Both the position numbers and the translations under genes were made by a program. Shown one piece after another: positions 1-8,155 of a stretch of 64,000 nt of DNA. How positions within the stretch are numbered: the stretch's first letter is position 1; each line of letters begins with the position of its first letter. The stretch lies in the NCBI GenBank assembly GCA_003168375.1, contig PMSI01000001.1, positions 1,302,001 through 1,366,000 on the forward strand, given 5' to 3'. A model generated the notes under the pieces. That model saw only the letters and a program-made list of their open reading frames with translations, ran no database searches and was not told the origin of the DNA. This stretch comes from Vulcanimicrobiota bacterium. GTDB lineage: Bacteria > Vulcanimicrobiota > Vulcanimicrobiia > Vulcanimicrobiales > Vulcanimicrobiaceae.

Positions 1-119
1 ACGACCTCAAGTCGCGTAGGCTCGATGCGATCGACGCTCTCCGGCCGGTCGTTGGCCGATTTAGCTAAGTCCATTATCCTTGATATTACGGGTCAAAATC
101 GGTCGTGTCCAGCAATTTT

Positions 120-147
120 GGCCGATCCTGTGGCCGATCCTGTGGCC
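120..147. repeat. 12-bp tandem repeat, 2.3 copies
   Basis: The unit GGCCGATCCTGT occurs twice in direct succession and is followed by a partial third unit (GGCC). It sits in the gene-poor leader region. Nothing indicates a function. Confidence 0.7.
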
Positions 148-335
148 TGCGATGCCGCTTCCATGGCAGCAACCGCTCGCTCGCCTAGGACAAACATCCC
201 GCTGCGAACGTACCTCGAAGGACACGTCTTAGGGAGCAGTCTGACGTTCGCGCGTCGCGCGTATGAGTTGCGTTCTGGAGTGCACACCATGGGGAAGTTG
301 AAAGCCGGCGCGAGCGAACCCGGCCGGCATGCAAT

Positions 336-428
336 GAGCGGTATCGCCTCACGCCAAAGGGCGACCCCGGGGACATGCATCGCGCGCGATGCAGAGGTTA
401 CGCCCGGGGTCTACGCGCTCAGTATACC
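336..428 (+). ncRNA. Structured element, copy 1 (candidate RNA)
   Basis: A 9-bp helix GACCCCGGG/CCCGGGGTC (363-371 with 403-411) encloses a 7-bp helix TGCATCG/CGATGCA (376-382 with 387-393) capped by a 4-nt loop. The internal loop carries GACA on the 5' side and GAGGTTACG on the 3' side. A small hairpin precedes it (336-340 with 345-350, one bulge) and CAGTATACC follows. Copy 2 lies 341 bp downstream with identical helix spacing and four compensatory base-pair changes. The strand is not certain. No known RNA family was recognised. Confidence 0.45.
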
Positions 429-668
429 GTACCGCCGGTCATCGCGACAACCTATGGATGCTCCAATCAGTGGGCACGCGGCACCGTTGCCCCCAGCGCT
501 CCGCGTACGCTCGTTCGGCGACCCTGTCAAGTCAGTCAAAATCCGTCTGAGCTGTCAAAGCTGCCAAAACCTGCGCATAGTGGGCCATGGATTCTGCGGG
601 TCTACCGCACGTCTATTCGGATCATGTCGATCTTGAGTGACCCCTGTCGCCGCACGGTGAACAAAAAA

Positions 669-770
669 GAGGGGGCGTTCATCGCCTCCCTCTCCAAACC
701 ATCGACTCCGGGGACTTTCATGCCGTCGCATGAAGAGGTTGATCCCGGAGTCTGCTCGGGTCAGTGTACC
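669..770 (+). ncRNA. Structured element, copy 2 (candidate RNA)
   Basis: The same fold as copy 1: outer helix GACTCCGGG/CCCGGAGTC (704-712 with 744-752) and inner helix TTCATGC/GCATGAA (717-723 with 728-734) with loop CGTC. The internal loop strands are GACT and GAGGTTGAT, so GAC and GAGGTT are shared with copy 1. The preceding hairpin is stronger here (669-677 with 683-692, one bulged T), and CAGTGTACC follows. Relative to copy 1, one outer pair changes C-G to T-A and three inner pairs change on both strands. The strand is not certain. Confidence 0.45.
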
Positions 771-877
771 TCACGCGCGATCATGTAGCAAGCGACTTCG
801 TGGCGCTAAGAAAGATCCTGCGCTCCGTCCGTACACCGGCAAACTTGCCGTTTCATGAATTACGCGAAGGGCCGAGG

Positions 878-1348
878 CTAGGCGATCTTTCGGTCGACGG
901 ACTTCGTGTGGTTCGACCTGGATCGCACGACCAAGCCGGTTCGGGATTTCACGGGTGCGCTGGCCTTCGCTGGCACGTTCGGAATTAATCCGCGGTACGC
1001 CTCAATGAACTTCTCTCGCCTTCGATCCTTGGTGCGCGGGACGAACGCCGGCATGAAGTCGTAGCCTAGGGCTTCAGCGATCATCACGAGCCGACTGAGG
1101 GTCGCCCGGCTCAGGCCTCCGTGAAGATCGCGCGAGATCTGTGGCGGCTTCGCGTTCATTCGGCGGGCCAATTCGGCGGCGGTCACATGCTCGAGTTCCA
1201 TGATTCGCTGCAGCAGCTGCTCGACCGATGCCTCGGCGACGATGGCATTGATTTGTGCCGCACGCACGGGATCGCGTTTGGTCCGTTCGACGAGGGTCGT
1301 TCCACCTCGCCGTTTTCTTGCTTCATCCGCGGTCATAATACGTGCCAT
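878..1348 (-). CDS. XRE-family antitoxin (HigA-like)
   Basis: A 156-residue helix-turn-helix protein. The XRE-type domain lies around residues 55-95 (TAAELARRMNAKPPQISRDL, then a second helix ending in ALGYDF). The N-terminus is basic and the C-terminal tail is long and charged. It starts 26 bp inside the end of the upstream toxin-like gene, so the two are probably co-translated in the toxin-first order typical of HigBA modules. Such antitoxins bind the toxin and repress their own promoter. That role is inferred from family and arrangement, not from a specific match. Confidence 0.65.
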   Translation of the reverse strand: MARIMTADEARKRRGGTTLVERTKRDPVRAAQINAIVAEASVEQLLQRIMELEHVTAAELARRMNAKPPQISRDLHGGLSRATLSRLVMIAEALGYDFMPAFVPRTKDRRREKFIEAYRGLIPNVPAKASAPVKSRTGLVVRSRSNHTKSVDRKIA

Positions 1349-1751
1349 TATTCACTCGCTTGAAATAGTTGTGCCGTGCTAACAATGTTCGCGCCACGAC
1401 GCGATCGCCGGTCTTATCGCGCTTCTCGCCTTCTTTGAGGTAGTGGCCGAAGACGATCCATGTGTGCCCGCGCGGTTCGCGGAATGCAGTAAAGCGATGC
1501 TTGCCGGCCTTCATTGCGAGCACGAGCGGCTTCTCATGCTCTGCGTTGACCCGCGACTGTGCCGGTCTCTGTCCCGGCTCGACGTTGCCCCAATGGTCCA
1601 GACTGCCTTCGAAGTCGTTTTGCTCGCGAGGACGGAGCGATTCGAATGCGTCGAATCCCGGCATCGAACCGTCATCGGCCCAGAACCATTCGAAGCTTCG
1701 GTGCATCCCGTTATGAATCGTTAGGTCAGAAGCAGATCGTCGCTTTCCCAT
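1323..1751 (-). CDS. RelE/HigB-like toxin
   Basis: A 142-residue protein. Its C-terminal half (KHRFTAFREPRGHTWIVFGH, then a basic stretch KEGEKRDKTGDRVVARTLL) resembles the RelE/HigB or Gp49-like mRNA-interferase fold, in which a hydrophobic strand is followed by a K/R-rich helix. It precedes and overlaps the XRE antitoxin gene, which supports a HigBA-type type II toxin-antitoxin module. The N-terminal 60 residues are less recognisable. The upstream region is AT-rich (AACATAAAGGTTACC), consistent with an autoregulated promoter. The toxin assignment rests on context and weak motif similarity. Confidence 0.55.
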   Translation of the reverse strand: MGKRRSASDLTIHNGMHRSFEWFWADDGSMPGFDAFESLRPREQNDFEGSLDHWGNVEPGQRPAQSRVNAEHEKPLVLAMKAGKHRFTAFREPRGHTWIVFGHYLKEGEKRDKTGDRVVARTLLARHNYFKRVNNGTYYDRG

Positions 1752-1895
1752 ACCCGCGTGAAAATGATAACATAAAGGTTACCGTAGAAGCAAGTTGACC
1801 GGCAACGTTTAAGTGCCGTCCTAGCGTGCCGATAACGGTACCAAGGCATCCGCGCCGGCCCGCGAGGAGAATTCCTCGCCGCCAAGGTTCGCGCA

Positions 1896-2543
1896 TTGCG
1901 GCACGAGGTCGGCGGCTTCTACGCCCCCGACGGCATCATCGACGCTCCGCTCGGCCCGCTTGCCTATCGCGCCGTCCTCGAATGCAAGAGCGCGCCGAAC
2001 GTCAAGTTCGTCTCCCAACCCCGGCCCGAAGAAGCCGCTAAGTTTCGCGACTCGAGCAAAGCCGACTTCGCGGTCTTGATCGGCCCGGATTTCCACGCCG
2101 GCGAATCGTTCGCGCAAGAGATCGAGGCGCACGCGATCTCCGTCTGGACCGTCGAAGACGTCGTCACCGCGCTGCGCATCGACGTCGACACCTACGAATG
2201 CCGCGCCCTCTTCGCACCCGGTTTCGTCTACGACCGCCTCGCCGAGCTCGAGTGGAACCGCACGCATGGCGACGAGAAGCGCGCTGCGATCGTGCGCCAA
2301 ATCCTGCGCCGCGAAGGCTACGCCGCTCAGTCTACGATCGTCGGCCACGTCGCCCCGTCCGACGCTCCGGTCCTCACGCTCGATGCCGCCATGCTCCTCG
2401 TCGAAACGGCGCTCACCCACGCCGGCGCCACCGTCTGCGCCACCCGCGAGGAAATCCACGCCGGCATGGAAGACCTCACCCGCGCGGGCGAAGCGATCCG
2501 CATCCCCGACCGCGACGGCATCATCATCCGCCGCGGCCTGTGA
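1896..2543 (+). CDS. Restriction-endonuclease-like protein, 5' end uncertain
   Basis: A 215-residue soluble protein. The first half looks like a PD-(D/E)xK nuclease fold: an acidic DGIIDAPLG stretch, then AVLECKSAP with the E-x-K signature, and later an AVLIGPDF strand. The C-terminal 60 residues look like a small winged-helix domain (EEIHAGMEDLTRAGEAIRI). The TTG start used here is the only near-canonical one. The frame stays open back to about 1836 and encodes plausible extra N-terminal sequence (GEFLAAKVRAL) with no start codon, so the gene may be 5'-truncated. No methylase or specificity gene lies nearby. Substrate unknown. Confidence 0.5.
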   Translation: MRHEVGGFYAPDGIIDAPLGPLAYRAVLECKSAPNVKFVSQPRPEEAAKFRDSSKADFAVLIGPDFHAGESFAQEIEAHAISVWTVEDVVTALRIDVDTYECRALFAPGFVYDRLAELEWNRTHGDEKRAAIVRQILRREGYAAQSTIVGHVAPSDAPVLTLDAAMLLVETALTHAGATVCATREEIHAGMEDLTRAGEAIRIPDRDGIIIRRGL

Positions 2544-2571
2544 TTGGTTCCGGTGCGGCGAGGGATTCTAC

Positions 2572-3054
2572 GTGAAGAAGCGGATGATGGTAATGCTGGG
2601 TGCCGTGGCGATCTCGGCCTGCGGCGTTTCGCCGGTTTCAACCGAGACAGCGCCGACAAACGAGACCTCGACGCGACCGCGCGCCATTCAGGGGTCCGCG
2701 AGAGAACGTCCACCGCTGTTTCGAATCGACCGTGGCTTGCCGGCCAGCCTCAAGCTCACGGCCGCCGAACGCCGAGCAATCCGGCTCGTCCAGGCTGGAC
2801 TCCGTGATTCAGCGCGCCGCGATCTCGCCGTGGCGTTCGTGCCGTCGGACGGCGCCCGACGAATCGTCGTGTTCGTCGCGCCCCGTTCGAACTTTCCATA
2901 TTGGGCCGGTGCGCGATCGCTGACGGACTGCACGTCCCGACCGGGCGGCAAGCACTACTGCGCGTGGTACTACGTCCAGAGCCCGGACCTCGTCCTCAGC
3001 ACGATGGAACAAAACCGCTGCGCCGACGGTGAACCAATTTGGCGTCGTAGCTGA
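2572..3054 (+). CDS. Small putative lipoprotein
   Basis: A 160-residue protein starting with GTG. It has a short lipoprotein signal (KKRMMVMLGAVAISAC, lipobox-like ISAC) and then a polar low-complexity linker. The mature part contains a region reminiscent of secreted anti-sigma or adhesion accessory proteins (FVAPRSNFPYWAGARSLTDC) with three cysteines (about residues 127-149) that could form disulphides. No family was recognised. It follows the nuclease-like gene by 28 bp on the same strand and may be its own unit. Confidence 0.55.
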   Translation: MKKRMMVMLGAVAISACGVSPVSTETAPTNETSTRPRAIQGSARERPPLFRIDRGLPASLKLTAAERRAIRLVQAGLRDSARRDLAVAFVPSDGARRIVVFVAPRSNFPYWAGARSLTDCTSRPGGKHYCAWYYVQSPDLVLSTMEQNRCADGEPIWRRS

Positions 3055-3090
3055 AACCCCGCCGATGCAGGCTCGGGTCTCAACCCCGTC

Positions 3091-4080
<990 letters not shown>

Positions 4081-4103
4081 GCGTCGTCACGGCAGCGCGA
4101 CGG

Positions 4104-4211
4104 GTGGCGGACAACAACCACAACAACTTCGATTTCACGCAGCTCGGGATTCGCGTGCCCGCCGTCGTGATCTCGCCGCTGATCCCCGCCAACCTCATCG
4201 ATCACCGCGTC
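4104..4211 (+). pseudogene. C-terminal remnant of a phospholipase C/phosphoesterase
   Basis: About 36 codons of one frame read DNNHNNFDFTQLGIRVPAVV and then ISPLIPANLIDHRV. This is the region around the conserved GIRVPAVVISP-IP...IDH motif near the C-terminus of the phospholipase C/acid phosphatase (phosphoesterase) family. There is no start, no upstream catalytic domain, and the homology stops abruptly after DHRV. It lies in a 253-bp gap between the aldo/keto reductase and the next gene, so it is best read as a decayed fragment. Confidence 0.6.
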
Positions 4212-4333
4212 TGCGGGCCCAGCGACTCCCGCCGAAGCGAAAGTCCATCAGAGCACGCAAGGTCGCGGCGCAAAGAGCTCGAGCCGGCTAGCGTCGAACC
4301 CAGCCTGTCCGGGGTTACACCAGGGAGGCTGCG

Positions 4334-7171
4334 ATGGCGTGGATCGCTCGACTGATTGTTCTTGCGCTCGTCGCCGCCTTGGCGGACGCGGCGTACGCGA
4401 CCGGGCACGGGCCGACGATCTCGCTCGCCGCGGTCGGGACCGGCGCCGTCCTGGCCCTGGTCGCCCTCGTGCTCTTTTGGGCGCGTCCCTGGATCGCGGT
4501 CGCGTTCGGCGCCTTGATGCTCGCTTGCGCGTTCGCCGCCGGCACGCTGGCTGGCGTCGGCAGCGGTCCGTCATTCACAGGCGTCGCAGCCACGGATGCC
4601 GCGGCGCTCGTGTTCGCAGCCGCGATTCTCATCGCCGCGATCGCGACGTGCGTCGCCCTGCGCAACATCATCGTACGCGTGCTGGTGCTGATCGTCGCAG
4701 CGTACCCACTGGTCACGACGCTCGCGTCCGTCCAACACGGCGGACTCGCGGCCGCTTTCGGGTCCGCACCGCTGGCGTGGACGCGCGGACCCTATGTTGC
4801 CGCGGAGATTCTGCTGCCGCTCTTCGCCGCCGGCGCAGTGATCTACGCGCTGATCCAACTCTTTCGCAAGCGCGGCGCGCAGGCCGCCACGGCATTCGTG
4901 CTCGCGGTGGCGTTTGCCGCCGCAACGCAACTGGGCGCGCTCGCGGCAGGCGCCGCCGGCTTACCGACGATCGTCGCCTTCGAGGGGACGTCGGCGTTCG
5001 GGAGCGCGACCGCGCCGATCGGCGCCGGAGCGAAGCCGTCGAACGCAACCGGCGCGAGCGATGCGATCGCGCCGGAAACCGGTCCGCTCTTCACGCCCAA
5101 GGGCAGCGGCGACGTGCCGGCCGAAGTCGCCGCCGCCGCCGCGACCATCCCGAAAGACCCGCAGCACGCGCTCGAAGCCGTCGCCGGCCTCGCCGACGAC
5201 CTCTACTCAGGCGCGCTCGGCGGATCGGTCGAGGCACTCCGCAGCGGCAGCGCGAACAGCGTCGACAAAGCGCTGCTGCTGCGCGATCTCGTGCGCGCCG
5301 GCTCGCCCACCATCGAGACGGCGTTTGCGCGGTGCACCCTCTCGGTCTCGGATTCGGATGCGCTGATCGCGCAAGCGCGTGCCGGGCGCACTCCGCATCC
5401 GAAGATCGTCATGCAGGCGGCCGACGCTGCAGCCTCGACCACCGGCAATTCCGCAGCGCGAGCGACGCTGCAGCGCTGGGCGAAAGCGTGGAAAGCGCTC
5501 GTCGCCCAGACGCAAGACGAAGGCAAGAAACTCGCGGGCCAATTGCAGACCGCGGGCCTCACGCTTCCGACCGGCCAACCGGCGCCCGATCGTCTGCGTG
5601 CCCTCGCGGCGCAGCACGTCTGGGTGCGTGCGCGGGTGAACGGAAACTGGACTGACCTCGACCCGACGATCGAGCCTTCCGTGCCCGGCAAGACGCGCTG
5701 CGCGTCGCAGTCCCAAACGCCGGCGCTCCCCGACGACCTCTACGACGTTCTCGGCGTGCGCATCGCCGTCGAAGTGCAGGCCGGCGGTGGAGCGCACCGC
5801 ACGATCGTCCTCGATCGCACGATGCGCACCGCCGACCTCGGCGACCGCGACGTCTCGTTCATGTTCGCCGAGCCCGTCGGCGTGGTCAGCGGATCGGCTC
5901 CGGCGACACCGCCGCCGGCCGGTATGTTGACTTTCACGCCGCTGCTCCGCGTCGGCGATGAGAACGTCGCGGGAACGCCGATCGTCCTGCCCGTTCCACC
6001 GCTGACCACCAACGCAGTCGCCAAGAGCGTGAACGCCGCCACCGGTGCACTCGATCGAATGGGAGCATCGCCGAGTCCCACCGCCGCAGCCGCGCCCGCG
6101 ACGGGATTGCCGGTCGTCACCGGCGTGTGGATGGAACTCTCGGTCACTGCGCCGGGCAGCGCCGCGACCACCGTGCAAAGCCCGATCTTCGACCGCATCG
6201 GCTACGTGGCGCGCGCTGCGCACGCAGCACCTCCCACGCTCGGCGCGCAACCCGACGGCGCCTCCTATCGCGCGATGCAAACGATGTGGAACATCGCCGT
6301 TTCGGCGGGCCACACGGCGAGCGCCGGCGGCCCCGCGAGCATCGCGCGCGGCATCGACGTGCCTGCGGTCAGCGGCGCGCTCGCGCGGCTGCACGGCGCC
6401 TACTATGCGGTGCGCCGCGCGCTGATCGATGATGTGCGCAGCGCGAACGTCGGCGTCGCCGCCGCGCGGCCCGGAATCAGCCTGCTCGCCCTGACGAACG
6501 GCGGCCTGACGATGGACGTCGCGAGCGACGACGCGCTCCCGCTCGCGAGCGACGAAGCGCGCCCGGCGTGGGCCGCGGCTTCCGTTCTTGCCGAGCGTCA
6601 GCTCGTCAACGGGGACACGCTGCTCACCACCGGCAACCCCGCCGCGATCCCCGGCACCGACGCGCTGACCGCATTCGATCGCGCGACGCTGGACGGCACC
6701 CGTATCGTCGCGCTCCGTCCGTCCGACGGCGCACCGCCGCAATCCGCCGCCGTCCCCGCCGAAGCACGCGCGCGCATGTCGGCGCACCTTGCACAAGGCG
6801 CGTCGCTGCTGGCGCTCGCGCCCGCCACCGCGCAATCCGGCGCACCGCCGTACGCGTACTGGATCGTCGATCCAGCGACCGGAACGCTGCGCGACGAAAA
6901 CGCTATCGGCCGTCATCAGGAGGCTGCCGAAGAGACCGTCGTCCAGGAAGAAGTCGCGATCAAGAACATCTCGACGTGGCGCAAGTTCACGTGCAAGATC
7001 CTGCCCGTGATTCGCGTGGTGGCCTTCACGCTGAGCGTCGCGCACGGGAGCCTCCCGTTCTCGCCGGCGGGCGCCGGTGGGCTCGCGGGAGTGAACAAGG
7101 CCGCGACCGACGAGGCCGTCCGACAAGCACAAGAGGGACTCGACCAGCCCGTCGCGTGCGGAGGCCCGTAA
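4334..7171 (+). CDS. Large membrane protein with a transglutaminase-like domain
   Basis: A 945-residue protein starting at an ATG preceded by GGGAGG. The first 220 residues hold about six hydrophobic segments. The remainder is Ala/Pro/Thr-rich and probably extracytoplasmic. Around residues 305-320 the sequence KALLLRDLVRAG, and around 428-445 HVWVRARVNGNWTDLDPT, match the two halves of a transglutaminase-like core (the latter with its His and Asp). The catalytic cysteine expected just before KALLL is absent (NSVDKALLL). A further hydrophobic segment lies near the C-terminus. It may be a degenerate or structural transglutaminase-fold protein of envelope assembly. The function is unknown. Confidence 0.75.
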   Translation: MAWIARLIVLALVAALADAAYATGHGPTISLAAVGTGAVLALVALVLFWARPWIAVAFGALMLACAFAAGTLAGVGSGPSFTGVAATDAAALVFAAAILIAAIATCVALRNIIVRVLVLIVAAYPLVTTLASVQHGGLAAAFGSAPLAWTRGPYVAAEILLPLFAAGAVIYALIQLFRKRGAQAATAFVLAVAFAAATQLGALAAGAAGLPTIVAFEGTSAFGSATAPIGAGAKPSNATGASDAIAPETGPLFTPKGSGDVPAEVAAAAATIPKDPQHALEAVAGLADDLYSGALGGSVEALRSGSANSVDKALLLRDLVRAGSPTIETAFARCTLSVSDSDALIAQARAGRTPHPKIVMQAADAAASTTGNSAARATLQRWAKAWKALVAQTQDEGKKLAGQLQTAGLTLPTGQPAPDRLRALAAQHVWVRARVNGNWTDLDPTIEPSVPGKTRCASQSQTPALPDDLYDVLGVRIAVEVQAGGGAHRTIVLDRTMRTADLGDRDVSFMFAEPVGVVSGSAPATPPPAGMLTFTPLLRVGDENVAGTPIVLPVPPLTTNAVAKSVNAATGALDRMGASPSPTAAAAPATGLPVVTGVWMELSVTAPGSAATTVQSPIFDRIGYVARAAHAAPPTLGAQPDGASYRAMQTMWNIAVSAGHTASAGGPASIARGIDVPAVSGALARLHGAYYAVRRALIDDVRSANVGVAAARPGISLLALTNGGLTMDVASDDALPLASDEARPAWAAASVLAERQLVNGDTLLTTGNPAAIPGTDALTAFDRATLDGTRIVALRPSDGAPPQSAAVPAEARARMSAHLAQGASLLALAPATAQSGAPPYAYWIVDPATGTLRDENAIGRHQEAAEETVVQEEVAIKNISTWRKFTCKILPVIRVVAFTLSVAHGSLPFSPAGAGGLAGVNKAATDEAVRQAQEGLDQPVACGGP

Positions 7172-7400
7172 CGGAAGGACGCGCGGTACGCATCGCGTAC
7201 GCGGATGCTGTCGTATTCAGCGTGCGTCAGATAGTCCACTTCGCGGCCTCTGCGATCCGGTAATTCTCACAATGGGAACCAGGTGTCAAGCGCTGTCGAT
7301 TGGTCGAAGCGGTATGACGGGCATCGGCGGGCTCATCCACGAAAGGCCTACGGGAGCGGCGGGCCCGCACGGCAGCCCCAACCATATCCGAGGGATTACA

Positions 7401-8135
7401 ATGAGTCACAACGATTTCTCGAGACGAGCATTTGTCGTCGCTGCGGCAACCGCCGCTGCCGCCGTGGTTCCAACCGCAACACCGGCCGCGACCCCTACCA
7501 TGCTAACGCCCGCGCAAGTTGCTGAACTCCGTCGACTTGCCGCCAAGGTGCCGTTCCACTTCGATTTGGCCGGGTTCAATGCCGTCCTCAGCCGACCGTT
7601 CGATCATCGACAGGTTGTCGCTGCAACGACATTCGAGAGCGCGGGTTACGCTCTGAGTCACATACGAAACTCGATTGAATCGTACGCCGACCCGGCCGGT
7701 TTCGCCGGAGGGCCCAATGCGCTGCACGTCGCTTGCGTCATGTACGCGGGAGACTCGCCGCTCATCGCGCTCGACGACGCGATGTATGCCAAATACCCGA
7801 TTGGCGTCATTCTCGAAAAAGAAATGAATCCCGGAAACCCCGTGTACGCGGAGCGGGCGAAGAGCATGCACACGAATCTGGACGGATCGTTCTACCGGAA
7901 ACTCGTTGCGGATCATGGCGCGTCGTTCTTCGTGTGCAATAATGCGTTGAGCGGCCTCGCGTACGACGTCGCGCGGGAGGTGACGCCACCTGGCACCGCA
8001 ATCACGCGCGAGCACGTCGTTGCGATCCACGATGAGCTGGTCGAGCACTTCTTACCCGGAACGATGCTCGTGCCTACCGGTGTGGGCGCGCTAAACGCGA
8101 TTCAAGAGCAGCGTTTCACGTTTCTCCCGGGATAG
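7401..8135 (+). CDS. Tat-exported DsrE/DsrF-like protein
   Basis: A 244-residue protein with a twin-arginine signal (FSRRAFVVAAATAAAA) directly after the start. The mature part resembles the DsrE/F-like sulfur-relay fold: an alpha/beta pattern with ALHVACVMYAGDSPLIALDD, a strand ASFFVCNNAL carrying one cysteine, and a C-terminal TMLVPTGVGALNAIQEQRF that matches the 'VP-GV-A---Q--G' ending of this family. The start was chosen because the longer upstream frame is not protein-like and the Tat motif sits at the right distance. Base composition is less GC-rich than its neighbours, suggesting acquisition. The physiological role is unknown. Confidence 0.75.
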   Translation: MSHNDFSRRAFVVAAATAAAAVVPTATPAATPTMLTPAQVAELRRLAAKVPFHFDLAGFNAVLSRPFDHRQVVAATTFESAGYALSHIRNSIESYADPAGFAGGPNALHVACVMYAGDSPLIALDDAMYAKYPIGVILEKEMNPGNPVYAERAKSMHTNLDGSFYRKLVADHGASFFVCNNALSGLAYDVAREVTPPGTAITREHVVAIHDELVEHFLPGTMLVPTGVGALNAIQEQRFTFLPG

Positions 8136-8155
8136 CGCTTCCACATCTCGGCGTC

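Larger units (their letters stand above)
1..877. other. Gene-poor, lower-GC leader region
   Basis: No reading frame here has protein-like composition; every long frame reads as arginine- and serine-rich shadow sequence. Base composition is visibly less GC-rich than in the rest of the window. The stretch holds a 12-bp tandem repeat and two copies of a structured element, listed separately. It lies downstream of the minus-strand HigBA-like pair. No tRNA or rRNA was recognised. Confidence 0.5.

Noticed and set aside
336-770. Interpreting the two structured elements as a CRISPR array or a tandem glycine riboswitch
   Set aside because: Only two copies, too far apart and with non-identical helices for CRISPR. 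The conserved loops do not match the glycine aptamer consensus, and no glycine gene follows.
25-788. Frames at 25-636 and 375-788 as genes
   Set aside because: Neither shows hydrophobic cores, domain motifs or the codon pattern of neighbours, and both run through the structured elements.
4082-4333. A sequencing-error-split full phospholipase C gene
   Set aside because: No trace of the long catalytic part is found in any frame upstream; the aldo/keto reductase occupies that DNA.
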